Notes: generated by a model not told the origin, from the letters alone. A stretch of 64,000 nt of DNA from Hypericum androsaemum (GCA_963995505.1 OZ023181.1:7911487-7975486), one strand, 5' to 3'; shown: positions 33,600-45,370, counted from the first letter of the stretch. A program made the numbers and translations.

Positions 33600-34467
33600 T
33601 TCCTAGATTTTGGATAGCGCTTGCTCTTTCCACATGACGCCCAAGAGAGGGTGGTTCGATACCTACAAGTTCGTTGATTCAGGTATGGTGACTATGGGTG
33701 ATGGTTCTACTTGCAGAATTGCAGGCATAGGTGATATCCAAATCAAGATGTGGGATGGTGTTGAGAGAAAATTGTATGGGGTTAGGCATGTTCCGAAGTT
33801 GGAGAGAAATTTGATTTTGTTAGGAGCCTTGGATTATAGTGGGTACAACTATAATGTTGTAGGCGGACTAATGGAGGTGGAGAAGGATGCTATGGTGGTG
33901 ATGAAGGGTGAAAGGAATGCTAGGAACACCTATAGGTTAGTGGGAAATACGGTTGTAGGTGGAGTCACATCGTTGGGTTCCGATAGAGGAGAGAAAAGCT
34001 CTTGTGTGATAGAGCGAAAGCTTGACATGAATGGTTTGAGTGGAGTTAGGATTCGCGGAGATAAAGTTAGCAAGTTCCTGCTATGGTTGTCTAAAGAGAC
34101 GTGCACGTCAAAGGTATTGGGTAAGTTTTGCATGGAGAATGCGAAGCCGTTGGTAGCATCACGGGCAAATCGGGTATCTCACTCAAGGCCAAACGGTAGA
34201 GTTCGTGGCATGTTGAGAGTTCTACTTGGTGGAACAAAAGGTTGCTCTTTGTATGCTATGGCAAGTAGCATTGGTTTGAGGCAAAAAGGTCTAACGGAAG
34301 AGCAGTTCGAGGTTGCGGAGCATAGGGTTGATCAAAAAATAGAGGGTACGTCTATTGGTCGCAAGGTTGCTTCAGAAAGTGGACTCGCTAGTTGGGGTTC
34401 GATGGAGGTTGGAGAGAATAGGCCAAGCAAGCTCAGAAGCTCGAGTTTGGGGGCTGGCTCCAAGTGA
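33600..34467 (+). pseudogene. Protease plus family-specific tail
   Basis: After a stop where a tryptophan is expected, the frame reads ILDSACSFHMTPKRGWFDTY, the aspartic protease (D-S-A at the catalytic site), then VTMGDGSTCRIAGIGDIQIK and VPKLERNLILLGALDYSGYN. From about 33950 the frame continues open for about 150 residues (GGTKGCSLYAMASSIGLRQK, TEEQFEVAEHRVDQKIEGTS, WGSMEVGENRPSKLRSSSLG) with no recognised domain. The tail stands where integrase and RT would be. It is present in copies at 15990-17030 and 17440-18500 with the same order, so the structure is ancestral to the family and not a deletion in one copy. Whether the tail is translated is unknown. Confidence 0.75.
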
Positions 34468-34669
34468 TTGAACAAAAGGTGAAGAGAAAGTTGAGCTAGT
34501 CTTATTGATGCAGTTATCTATGGTCCGAGATGGAGTCGGTGGAGTCGGATTAGTTTTGCAAGATCTCATGGTTCTTCATGGGGCGGTGTTTTGTCAAGGT
34601 GAAGTTTGTTAAAGTTCGGGTGGAGTTTCATGGTTCTTCCACGAGATAATTTCTCGCCAAGGTAGAGAT

Positions 34670-34945
34670 TGTTGGGATGGCGAGAAATAGGAAAGACTTA
34701 TTTCCTATTCCTATTCTAACTAGGTTTTGGACTCATAATCCGAACTAAATAGGTTACTTGTACACCAAGGGTTTGTCTCTATATAAAGACATGTTACCCT
34801 AGGTTTTTTGTATAGCTTTGTGACTCGGATCCATCAATAAAATTTCTCCTTTCTCACCGTGGACGTAGGCACTAGACCGAACCACGTTATCTCTTGTGTC
34901 CGTGTTCTTTGCGCGTTTTGTTCTCTAGTTGCTGAATTCTTAACA
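34670..34945 (+). repeat. Gag-PR-only element 3' LTR
   Basis: 276 bp, preceded by CCAAGGTAGAGAT. The target duplication AATAT follows. Confidence 0.93.
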
Positions 34946-34950
34946 AATAT

Positions 34951-36417
34951 GTATGTCAATACCCTCCATGGAATTGTACTTTTGTATCTATTTGTAAAAT
35001 TATACACCATATTATATTTGCCAAGAATTGAATACTATATTTCTATTAATTCTTATACATCTTTTATCATTCGGACAAATAGCTTTGCAGCTTTTGTATC
35101 GAAATTAGCTCGTTTCTTTCTAAAAGCTGATGAAGTGATTGGATTAACAATCCCAAAATAAATCAGCGGAGAAAGATTCGATGATAACATTTTGACTACT
35201 CCTCAATTCCCCCGAGGGATAAATTAGCGTTTTCTTGCTAAGCACACGCTCGCTGTACGCTGCTCATCCATTAAAATTTAACTATGTTAATGGAAGACAG
35301 GCTAAGATCGACGGAAAACGAAAAGCGCAAAAAGCATATTCCCCTGAGCTTATTTCATGGTTAACCATATAAACTTTAACAAGTTGGTTGCTTGGACATT
35401 GGACTTTTAATATGTCTCATCAAAAGGAGGTGGGGATAGGTCCAACATGCATTTCAAATATGATCCTCGACGTCACCGGTTAATCTAATAGGTAAAAGAC
35501 TTAAATTTATATATGGTTCAAATTTTACAAATAAAAAATATATTATTAAGAGAATTTTTAAGAGTTCAATAGCGTTGGACTTTATAATAGAGATTGAAAA
35601 ATTACTAATAAATAATTCCCTAAGCACTCACACACGAGAAGCCCCTTCACTTTTTTTTCATACCACCTGGTATTCAAATTTTCAATGACCGCCTCATTCA
35701 TGTTCAGGCTACTTTTGAAAGGTGTAAATTTTTTTTCCAAAAAATAGGTATCAAATTGTACATTTTCAATATCTCAAACTCTAAATTAATTAAATTAGAA
35801 AATTTTCATCACTGATTGATCATGAGAGATGCCCTTCACTTTATATCTCCTTTCTATTGTTCCACCCGTCGTTATTTTTTATTGCATCATATATATTGGT
35901 GGGCTTTTGGATCTTGTGTGGTTTTTTTGAAGGACATCTTGTGTGGTTGATAATAAAAGACGAGAAATCAAATTAATACTGCCAATCGGGGCACATATTG
36001 GAGGGCAAAATGCAACTTGTGGTCCGTCTTTATTTTGGGTGGAGTCGCCATTATATTCTTGTTGGGTGGGTATCCATGTTTGGTCAAAATGGACATCTCA
36101 TATGACGTTTTCAGCCTTTATTATATAATCTGATTCATCCTGGCTCCTACCTTGTGGTATCTTACGGCGAAGTTGATTGATGGGTTTTGGATTAAAGTGG
36201 GAACAATTACATCATTATCATCGCCAAGGGAAACTTGGTAATAATCAGTAAAATCAAGATGAAGTTGATAGAATAGGCTCGAGTTATTGGAGGCCCAAGC
36301 TTGCATGCCTTTTTTTTTTAATTTCCTTGTTATCCATTTTTTTCCCAATGCCTTCCAGAACCGAATCGATTTTTCATGAATTAGTTTATGATTTATGACC
36401 GCGGAGTCATTTTTTTT
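34951..36417. other. AT-rich intergenic, no supportable gene
   Basis: No gene was supported on either strand. Short frames near 35943 and 36121 have no motif. Confidence 0.5.
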
Positions 36418-36604
36418 GGAAAACTTCACTTTAGTAATCTGTAATATCACGAATTTTTATTTAGGTACCATGTGGTTTAAAATGCATAGAACATGTCCAA
36501 CTTATTTCAATTTTTATCAAAAAAATTCCTAGTCAACCCAGGTAATTGCACGCATTTTTTTTCAAAACGATGCAGTTCGCTTGATGACGTGGATTGCCAC
36601 CTCG
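36418..36604 (+). repeat. MULE left terminal inverted repeat
   Basis: It aligns with the complement of 40236-40423. The common stretches include AAAATGCATAGAACATGTCC. Confidence 0.88.
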
Positions 36605-37028
36605 GCAGTCCATGGACTTAGTTTTTAATGACATAGTTTGTGGTAAATTACTATTATAATACTACATTTATTTATATTTTTTTCAAAAAAATCTATATAA
36701 TACTCATTATATCTAACCCTAACCTAAAAAATTAAGTTGCCTCCTACTCAAAATTTCGTTCCCACCCAAAATATCCCTCCCACCCAAAATTTCACTCCCA
36801 ATCAAAATGTCGAGGTAAACCCTAACCTCTCCCTTTTTATTTCTCCTTCCTCTTCTTGTTCGAGCTTTCCTTCCTCCTCTTGTTCGAGCTTTCCTTCTCC
36901 TTTCAGCCCACTTTTGAGGTCTCCTTCCTCCTCTTATCAAGTCCAGGTTTCCATTCCCTTTTTCCAAGTTCAAGTTCTTGCTTCAGCCGTCCTCCCCAAG
37001 TTCAGATTCGAGCTTCAGCCTCCTCGCC

Positions 37029-37456
37029 ATGAGTAACAGCTCTTCTCAGTCGCTAGAGCACCAAAAATCAAATGTCAAGTTTTGTGGGTGTAGTTTTCGA
37101 TCAACTATGCAAATAGTTCAGAGAAACAAAAACAACAATATTGGAAGAAGATTCTACGGTTGCAGGAGATACGGTGAGAAGGATAAAAAGATGTGCAACT
37201 TCTCCGTGTAGTGTGATCCTCCAAGCTATGGTACATACTTGTTGCTGATACTTTTTGACACCATCAAGCAAAAAAGAGAGAGTGTATATCGACCATATCG
37301 TCGATTGTTATGGATTTGCAAGATGAGCTTCATAAGGTGAAAGAGGATATTCGAGTCATAGAAATGGCATTGCTAAGGCGTGAGAAGAAGTGCAAGATAT
37401 ATAGATGTCTTGTATGTTTGATGTTACTTGTCGTGATTTTAATGTGGATATTTTAA
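37029..37456 (+). pseudogene. zf-GRF zinc-finger protein with C-terminal TM, broken
   Basis: From the ATG at 37029 the frame reads MSNSSSQSLEHQKSNVKFCG, then CSFRSTMQIV, NNNIGRRFYGCRRYG and a final cysteine: the zf-GRF pattern (C.C, T, GRRFYGC, C.FF.W.DPP). The tryptophan after FSV is a TAG stop; CDPPSYG follows in phase. After a further frame change an ATG at 37310 opens MDLQDELHKVKEDIRVIEMA, a coiled coil, then IYRCLVCLMLLVVILMWIF and a stop: a single membrane segment. Plant zf-GRF proteins of the At4g04775-like group often have this coiled coil plus membrane tail and occur in many repeat-linked copies. It lies on the opposite strand from, and tail to tail with, the transposase. It could be an accessory gene of this MULE family or a captured host gene. 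Confidence 0.8.
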
Positions 37457-37559
37457 TAGAATTCTTACTATTGTGGTCTAGTATGAATATATGAAGTGTT
37501 GTGTGTAATATTTATAGTTTCTGAAATTGAAAGCTGCAGATTATATTAAGTTCAAAGGT

Positions 37560-39620
37560 TGTCCAAAAGCTATCAATTACATGTCCAAAATATTGGCTTT
37601 TCCCTTCCATGCAATATAGCCGAATTGAACGACTCACTGATGTTGTTCACTATCAGGTCCGTCTTGCAGTGAGTACTAAAATGACTTCTAGTCCAAGTCC
37701 TCCCGTCATTCTTCAACAAAAATTTGACCGCCTCTTCGCCATTTGGTAACTTTTTCATATTCTCTAAGTAGAACTTCTACTTTGCAACACTCCCAGTCGA
37801 GGCAGCCGTCCAAAGGAGTTTCTTATATTCTTGACCCTTATACGAGACTTAAAGTTCTCGTATAAGTGTTTCATACAAATACGATGTTCCATACTAGGCA
37901 TCAGATGGTTTATTGCCTCTTGCACTCCCTTCAAGGCAAAAATAAATAATTAGCCAAGTAAACATTCACATTAAGTAAACAGGCTATCGCATTCAAAAAG
38001 TAAAAATTACCTTCTGTTTATCAGACATGAGTATCATCTTCATCTCATTTGGATGAACAAAATCTTTGATCAAGTTATTCAAAAACCACAGCCATGTTCC
38101 CTTATCTTCAGCATCAACCACAGCCATTGCCAAGGGATACATAGTTTTATTTCTATCTTTGGCTACTGCTGACAATAACTGCCCACCTATCACCCCCTTC
38201 AGAAAGCACTTATCCAACCCCACAAAAGTCCTAAGTCCAGAAAAGAAAGCCCTCTTTTGTGCACCAAACTTAAAATACATGTATTGAAACATGGGTACAG
38301 GTGGAAGAGGTACCATTGCAGGCTGCAAAGACACTATATTGGTTTCTATTGTCCATCCGGGGCCGGCCTCTATTATGCTAATCTTCACTCAACTATCTTC
38401 GCCAATGGTTAAGATAACATTCGCTTAATCACGTAACCTTCTATATTGGTTAGCTACATCTCCCTCAATAATATTCAACGCCATTACCTTTGCTCTATAA
38501 CACTGTTTAATGGAAACTTTCACATTCAACCTCTTATCAAAGTATTTTTTCATTGCACTCACTTTCCAATCCGGGTTGTCCCTCAAATCCTCAAGAAACT
38601 TGTCATATATGTACCTGTAATCAAACATCAAAAAATATATAACAATATTAGACTATGTACCTAAACAACATAATCAAAGATACTCATGTATCAAGATTAA
38701 ACTAAGTACTAAATTTTATTTGCTTGTTGTGGTATTTTTTTTACACAATTGTGTTGCGGTGACCACGTCTTGATTTGGAATACGCCTTCATCGTTGATCA
38801 AAGACGTATGAACTTTGAAAACTGCATTCAAGTCTGCATACAACCGTCACTCTTTGTTTGTTGTTCTTCTTGAATACGTAATCTCCCCCATCTTGTACAT
38901 TCCAATCTTTTAAAGCTTTTCTGAAAATTGCAACAGATTTAAACTTCATTCCAGTGGCCAAGAATACCTTCCCATTCTCAGGCAACTCCTCATTGAACCA
39001 TGGGTACTCAATAACTCTCTTATCATCTGATTCATTTTTTATGTCAAGCAAGTCTGTGCCACCAAATATTATAGGGTCAGCTTCAAGTTCATCATCATTA
39101 CTAGCAGCAGCAGCCCTATCTTGCTTGTCTACCAACCCTTCATCTTCAACTTCCAAGTTTGGTTCTTCATCTACCAACCATTCATCTTCAACTACCAAGT
39201 CTTCATCTCATGTACCAAGCCTTTGTCATCAAAAGATTCATCATCACTTGCCTCAGCTACATAGTCATAATCGCTGTCTTCATCATCACTTTCCTGATTG
39301 TCTATCATCCTCAGATTCCTATCAATATCATCATCACTCCAGTGATCTTCTTCATGAAACATCTCCTGATTTTGCAGTGGGGCATCCTCATTTATATCAA
39401 CTTCCAATCTTTTTTGTAACACATCTGAACTAGTAACAACCTCACCTTCTTGCACTTGTTCCACGCCGTAAACATCAGTCAAAGGGAATAGTTTTTAAAT
39501 TTCAATCATTCTGACTACTTGTCGATCTTCCAAAATCTCAATAAACCCTTCATCATCGTCAACCACACCCATCCTAAACCAGTATCTACACTCAGCTAAG
39601 CCCAAGACTTTTTATAAAAT
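37560..39620 (-). pseudogene. MULE (MuDR-type) transposase, broken
   Basis: On the minus strand: an acidic N-terminal part (DEDSDYDYVAEASDDESFDD), the MuDR N-terminal domain (YPWFNEELPENGKVFLATGM, then KFKSVAIFRKALKDWNVQDG) and the transposase domain (GLDKCFLKGVIGGQLLSAVA, AVVDAEDKGTWLWFLNNLI, MSDKQKG), then NNISESFN. Two introns with GT-AG ends are read as 38615-38744 and 37929-38010: the text NDEGVFQIKTWSPQHNC joins to RYIYDKFLEDLRDN, and SDKQK joins to GVQEAINHLMP. Breaks are a frameshift near 39200, a single-base insertion near 38825, an early stop near 39493 and stops in the C-terminal part. The first two catalytic aspartates (GLD and SDK) are present. It is probably inactive. Confidence 0.88.
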
Positions 39621-40235
39621 CGATTTATATCCCAATAACTAAACCTATCTCCTCATTTCAAACATATACCATACCTCCATTTTCCTGCCATGTTCCACCA
39701 AAGTAGTAGCGAAGGCGAATCTGCTCATCCATCGAATAGCCCTCTGTCAGACAAAGACGAAAACAAAATCAACAAACCCTAAAACAAAAACCCTAAAAAT
39801 TGGCCATGCATGAATGGAGAACGATGACAGACCCAAAAACAAAAACCCTAAAAAGTTAGAAAATGAAATAAACCCTAAAAATTTACCTCGATCAGAGGAG
39901 AGGTGAGCGACCTGAGTGAGAGAACCGGGTGAGCGATGCGGGAGAGTTTCGTGGACTTAGGATTTTCTGTGGTTGAGGGAGAGTCGGGAGGAGGGTTGAG
40001 AGGGAGTCGAGAGGAGGGCGGCGAGGAAGGGTCGAGAGGGCGTCCGGAAGGAGAAGGAGATTTTCACTTGGGCTCGGTTTATGTTAGAGGAGAGAGAGTT
40101 GGAATATGAAGAATTATTTTCAATATTTAATTGGAAAGTTTTTTAAACAAATATAAACAAATTTGGGACCATTTCTAAAATTTCCTAAAAATGGGGGTTT
40201 GAGTCCAGATGGCAGGACACTAGGACAAAATATAC

Positions 40236-40423
40236 GAGGTGGCAATCCACGTCATCGAGCGAACTGCATTATTTTGAAAAAAATAGCAGGCAGCTCCTCG
40301 GGCTAACCGAGACTTGTTTTTGATAAAAGTTGAAATAAGTTGGACATGTTCTATGCATTTTAAACCACAGGGTACCTAAATAAAAATATGTGATATCACA
40401 GGATACTAAAGTGAATTTTTTCC
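40236..40423 (-). repeat. MULE right terminal inverted repeat
   Basis: About 188 bp, the complement of the left end with scattered differences. Confidence 0.88.
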
Positions 40424-41791
40424 TATTTTATTTTTAATAACTTCCTGGTATGGAGCACCTACTTAGCCGGTCCATCTAGGTTTCAACTGAAATGACTTTT
40501 GAAAGGTGAGAATCTCTTCTAACAAGTATTTAATACTAGAGTATTCCCAAAAGTTCGAATCTAGAACTTCTTGATTCATATAGATTAATTCCTTCACCAG
40601 TTGATCTAAGTACTCGTTTCCGAGTCATATATAATGCAACCTTGGTATTGGACCTTATTTTGGAGCTCCACCCCTGGCGTCTGTGGCCTTTGGTATTTTC
40701 GTATTTCTGGGACGTCCGCCTGAGTTTTTGGCGTCCATGGTCATTGTGTGTAGTGTTTTTTGTTCATTTTCATGACCCGATATAAGTACGACATCTCATT
40801 CTCGTCTATGATTTTGGCCTTTTGGGCACTAGCAAGGCCCATAGGCTCAAAGGCTAAGAGTGCCCATGATATTGTAACCTTCCTTACTTGACATTAAAAT
40901 AGATTTTGACTATCTTTCGTTACGAATTTGAATATGCTTTAAATTAGTAAAACTTTTGATGTTTGTCAAGATCCTCGGAACTGACCCCATGAATAAAGGC
41001 GAAGTTTGACATGTCCCAAGAACATATAAACAAGTAGATTAATTTGAATAAGTTTCGCATGTTAATGTTGTGAGCTGTTTTTTTATAAGTAAAATTTTTA
41101 TATATCTCCAATTATATGACGTAACTTTTGAATCTAAAAAACTCCAAGACACTAGTTGGAAGACCAGCCTTCACACAACTTATCTCTTTGGGTTAATCCA
41201 TGAGATAACCCCTTAATTTCCAGTGGCCATTTCTCGTAATATTGTAAGTATATTGGCCAAAATTGCCTTCCCAAATCACGCCAAGCCTTTTGCTTTTAGC
41301 AAGCCCCCACGCTGCTATGTCCATCTCATATTTGGAAAATTTTTGGTCTATTTCAACGCCTGAGTAACGGTGACTTGCCAATCTGGATGCAGTAATCAAT
41401 TTGGACTTGGAGCGGAACCAGCCCCTTCAAATTTTTTGGCCTTCTTCCTTTCTGGACTTGGCCAGGCCCATTGCGAATACAATGTTGTGAGCTGTTTTAA
41501 TTTAATCATAGTTGTTTCCTTGCTTTGATGTCTGCTATGTCGGTAACCAGACATGAGTCCGATATAGGATAAATGCATTAGGAAGTAGTTGAAAGGGTAA
41601 TAAATTGCCTTATATTATTGGCTAAGGAAAAGATCTCTAATAGAGAGGTTGCACGTACGTTGAATACAATAGAGATGTATTCACTAGAAAGTAGTGTTAG
41701 GATTGTTTGTGAAAAATAACTTTATTAAGAATCGAGCACGTACATTCGTGATCCTCTAAGCCTACTAAAATTATATCCAATCAAAGTTAAA
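40424..41791. other. AT-rich intergenic before copia-4
   Basis: No gene was supported. Minus-strand frames at 41193-41399 and 41396-41578 are open but match nothing recognised. A short text (ggcctt, then aggccca) appears at 40830-40855 and 41440-41475. Confidence 0.45.
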
Positions 41792-41947
41792 ATGTGCAAC
41801 GTTCTTGGAAATGTCCAAACAGTCGTTGTATCTTGGGGACGATTGCCGTAGCCCGTACCGCACTGAAATATACGGGGCAATCTCGTCTTACGGAGAAAGT
41901 GTCCAACACTTGCCTCGACTGTCGTAGATCCTAATCAAGTACACCAC
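41792..41947 (+). repeat. Copia-4 5' LTR remnant
   Basis: 156 bp that align to about 56001-56150 of the 3' LTR (GTGCAACGTTCTTGGAAATG, then CTGAAATATACGGGGCAATC). It is truncated at both ends. Confidence 0.85.
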
Positions 41948-42760
41948 GTTCTATCTGACCACGCTCAACCTAGTTCAATTTCTGAAAGAGGAAGCACCGA
42001 AGATAGCAGAAAATGAGACGGATCAACAGAAGATCAACACTCTCGACGCGTGGAGTCACAGTGACTTCCTGTGCCGAAACTACGTCCTGAATAGACTAGA
42101 CGACACGCTCTACAACGTCTACGCGGTATCCAAGACCGCTAAGGAGCTGTGGAGTTCACTCGAGAAGAAGTACAAAACAGAGGATGCCGGGATGAAGAAA
42201 TTCATCGTCGGACGATTCCTCGACTTCAAGATGGTGGACTCCAAGAAGGTCATCGACCAAGTGCAAGAGTTGCAGCTGATCCTTCTCGAGATCCAAGCCG
42301 AAGGGATGAAACTCAGCGAGTCCTTCCAAGTAGCTGCGATGATCGAGAAGCTCCCCCCGCTCTGGAAGGACTTCAAGAGCTACCTCAAGCACAAGAGGAA
42401 GGATATGGGCTTAGAAGACCTGATAGTGAGACTTAGGATCGAGGAAGACAACCGAAAGTCCGAAGTCAAGCAAGGCAAGGCCAGCTCTGAGAACACCGTA
42501 CACCTCACCGAGGGAAAAGGTGGCAAAAAGAGGAAGAAGTCCGGGCATAAGTAGGAGAAGCAAGAGCCCAAGAAGAAAAAGAACAAGAAGATCAAGGGCT
42601 ACTGCTATAACTGTGGCAAACCCGACCACATGGCTAAGGACTGTCGCCAGCCGAAGAAGGACGACCAAGGAAAGGCTAACCTGGCTGAAGACTTGTCCGA
42701 ACTAGATCTGTCAGCCGTGGTGTTTGAAGCCAACCTGGTGGACAATCTAAGAGAGTGGTT
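41948..42760 (+). pseudogene. Copia-4 gag, N-truncated
   Basis: From the deletion junction the frame reads [20 protein letters not shown], then [20 protein letters not shown] and a long gag core, [20 protein letters not shown] and [17 protein letters not shown] stop at 42552-42554 ends the frame. The zinc knuckle CYNCGKPDHMAKDC is complete (CX2CX4HX4C) at 42601-42645. It is the least damaged gag of the group but lacks its beginning. Confidence 0.85.
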
Positions 42761-44089
42761 CGTGGACACATGAGCTACCCACCACGTCTGCTCGGACAAG
42801 GAGATGTTCTCGAACTATATCCCGATCACCGGCCGAAAGCTGTTCATGGGAAACTCTGCAACGTCCAAGATCGTCGGTCTGGGTAAGGGTCCTGAAGCTG
42901 ACCTCAGGAAAGGAGCTGACCCTCAAGGATGTGCTGCATGTCCCGGACATCCGCAAGAACTTAGTTTCCGGCTCATTGTTAAGCAAAGCCGGTCTTAAGC
43001 TTGTATTTGAGGCTGATAAGTTTGTACTGACCAAAGCGGGTCAATTCATAGGAAAGGGTTATCTAGAAAAGGGGCTGTTTAAGATGAATGTAATAACTGT
43101 ACATCGCACCTTTAACGGTAAAAATAAAGTTAACGCTTCTTCTTACTTGGTCGCGTGTTCTAATTTATGGCATGGTAGATTAGGACACGTAAATTTAAAC
43201 TCGCTAAGAAAGTAAGTTTAAATTTATTACCGAATCTAGAGTTCAACCCATCTGATAAATGTGAAGTATGTGTGGAGGCTAAAATGACCAAAGCACCTTT
43301 CCATTCGGTGGAAAGAAGTACTACGCCTTTAGAGTTAATTCATACGGACACTTGCGATATGAAACACGTGCAAATTAAAGGCGGGAAGAAATACTTCATC
43401 ACGTTTATCGATGACTGCACGAGATATTGTTACGTATATCTCCTAAAGGGCAAAGACGAAGCTCTTGATTCCTTTAAGAGATATAAGAATGAGGTTGAAA
43501 ATCAACTTAGCGTAAAAATCAAAATGATTCGAAGTGATCGAGGGGGAGAATATGTAGCTCCGTTTGATGAACTCTGTCAAGAACATGGCATTATTCATCA
43601 GACGACTGCTCCATACTCACCTCAATCGAATGGCGTAGCTGAACGCAAAAATCGAACTCTTAAGGAGATGATGAACGCTATGTTGATTAGCTCGGGCTTA
43701 CCCCAGAACATGTGGGGGGAAGCTGTGCTCTCAGCTAACGACATTCTAAACAAGTTGCCACACAAGAAAAGGGATAAAACCCCATATGAACTATGGAAAG
43801 GAAGGAAGCCTTCCTACGGTTATCTTAAAGTGTGGGGGTGCCTAGCAAAGGTCGAAGTACCTAAGCCTAAGCAGGTGAGAATAGGACCCAAAACCATTGA
43901 TTGCATCTTTATCGGATATGCCAAAATAGTAGTACTTATCGATTTTTGGTGCATAAATCTGAAAACTCTGGGATAAACGCGGGAATGGTTATAGAATCAA
44001 GGAATGCAACGTTCTTTGAGAATAGCTTTCTAATAAGGAAAGAAAGGAAGGAAGTCCAAAGAAAAGGGCTCACGAGACTACGCAAGGGT
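42761..44089 (+). pseudogene. Copia-4 protease and integrase
   Basis: The protease begins WFVDT followed by a stop where S/G is expected, then [12 protein letters not shown] and [16 protein letters not shown]; after a frameshift [20 protein letters not shown] follows. The integrase zinc region reads [10 protein letters not shown] and CEVCVEAKM with a stop between. The core (43272-43976) is open throughout with all three catalytic acids: [14 protein letters not shown] and GVAERKN. The C-terminal text after IFIGYA is frame-shifted and runs into the inserted element. Confidence 0.82.
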
Positions 44090-45052
44090 CAAATAAGAAT
44101 CTTAAACATAAACATCTCAAACAACTTTTCAATTCATCACACCATTATGTTCAAACACAGAAAATATTAAGGTATGAGAAAATGACACAGATGGAAGGGA
44201 CACCAAGATATGAGGAATCCTATGCTCTGTAGCATAACTTAAGATACTTGATGTTTTAAACAAGGCTATATCCTAGAGCTCTGATACCAAGTCTGTCACG
44301 ACCCAAATTCTAGGTCGGTGACCTGCGCTAGATTTCAATTCCTTTAATCACCTAAGAAATCTAGCCAGCCTCAAACTTGTTCAAATTCTTACAAATCTTA
44401 AACCATTAAATTTATAACTAAAACTTATATTACCTTGCATTTTAAATACCAAAATTTTACAACCATTTGTCAAGCTTTGTTCGATTAAACAAAATTAATA
44501 TACTCTTAATAATTAAACATTCCCAGGATCAAAGTAAATCTTGTAACTACGGAGCTTCTAGATGAAAGAGCAAAATACAAACTGGAGACCTCGATGCAAG
44601 TCCTGGAGAACAAATTGGACTTGGTACGTTCAGAGTAGATCTCTGAACTAACATAACTCGTGTACGAGTTTCTGCAAAACTGGTGAGAGGGGGGATGAGT
44701 GTTTTGGAACACCCCGTAAATAAATAACATATGCATCGCAATTTATTTAGCCACTCAATGCACAAATATACCTAACACATGCATATCACTAAAATGGTAA
44801 TTGAATCATGCAGACATGTACAGTATCATAAAGTCATACTTACGAAATAAAAAAAATATTAACATACAATCAAAAAGGCACAGAAACATGAGCAAACTAC
44901 GCGACGTTCCATACCGATAGGTAATTTGACACATGAACACATGATTCCAAAATTAAATCATAGCACTGGACAAATATTCGGTAAAATCTAAATCATGTCA
45001 CTCCCTCTCCAACATGAGGATACCATATCTTTAAGGCACCATCATCAACTAA

Positions 45053-45315
45053 CCTCCTCGGCCAAATAGTTCTGCCCGCCGTAGGCAACCATATCATATC
45101 AGACCAACCTCATCGGCCAAATAGTTCTGCCCGCCGTAGGCAACCATATCATATCAGACCAACCTCATCGGCCAAATAGTTCTGCCCACTGTAGGCAACC
45201 ATATCATATCAGACCAAACTCATCGGCCAAATAGTTCTGCCCGCCGTAGGTAACCATATCATATCAGACTAATCTCATCGGCCAAATAGTTCTGCCCGCC
45301 GTAGGCAACCTGATC
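45053..45315. repeat. Five 55-bp tandem units in LARD LTR
   Basis: The unit contains GCCAAATAGTTCTGCCCGCC and GTAGGCAACCATATCATATC. Its starts at 45061, 45116, 45171, 45226 and 45281 are spaced exactly 55 bp. The other LTR has the same five units at about 51406-51665. Confidence 0.95.
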
Positions 45316-45370
45316 ATATCAAATCCATAACATACATAATTATATCGTACCAGATGCAACTGTAGCCATA

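Larger units (their letters stand above)
32483..34945 (+). mobile_element. Gag-protease-only copia element (TR-GAG-like)
   Basis: This is a 2463-bp element with LTRs at 32483-32746 (264 bp) and 34670-34945 (276 bp). Both start TGTTGGGATGG and end ATTCTTAACA. The perfect duplication AATAT stands at 32478-32482 and 34946-34950. The primer site after the 5' LTR is ATTGATATCCAGAGC, a decayed initiator-Met match. Gag, a zinc knuckle and a protease are recognisable, followed by a 150-residue tail with no known domain. Integrase, RT and RNase H are absent. The same tail occurs in two other copies (15990-18500). It fits the class of non-autonomous LTR elements that keep gag (TR-GAG) and would depend on a relative for reverse transcription. 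Confidence 0.92.
36418..40423. mobile_element. MULE with transposase and opposing zf-GRF ORF
   Basis: This is a 4006-bp Mutator-like element. Its inverted ends of about 190 bp are 36418-36604 (GGAAAACTTCACTTTAGTAA) and the complement of 40236-40423 (GGAAAAAATTCACTTTAGTA). They share TTTATTTAGGTACC and GATGACGTGGATTGCCACCTCG. The flanking T-rich sequences do not give a clean duplication. The minus strand carries a broken, intron-containing MULE transposase and the plus strand a zinc-finger ORF of the GRF class. Confidence 0.88.

Noticed and set aside
38954..39433. 159-residue plus-strand serine/histidine-rich frame
   Set aside because: Antisense of the acidic N-terminal part of the MULE transposase.
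36409..40432. Target duplication of the 36-kb MULE
   Set aside because: Flanks are T-rich and only loosely similar; no clean 9-bp match.
41193..41578. Minus-strand frames as a small gene
   Set aside because: Two short overlapping frames without family motif; neither shows a convincing start context.
45053..45315. CRISPR-like regular repeats
   Set aside because: Units are directly adjacent 55-bp tandem repeats without unique spacers, in a plant LTR.
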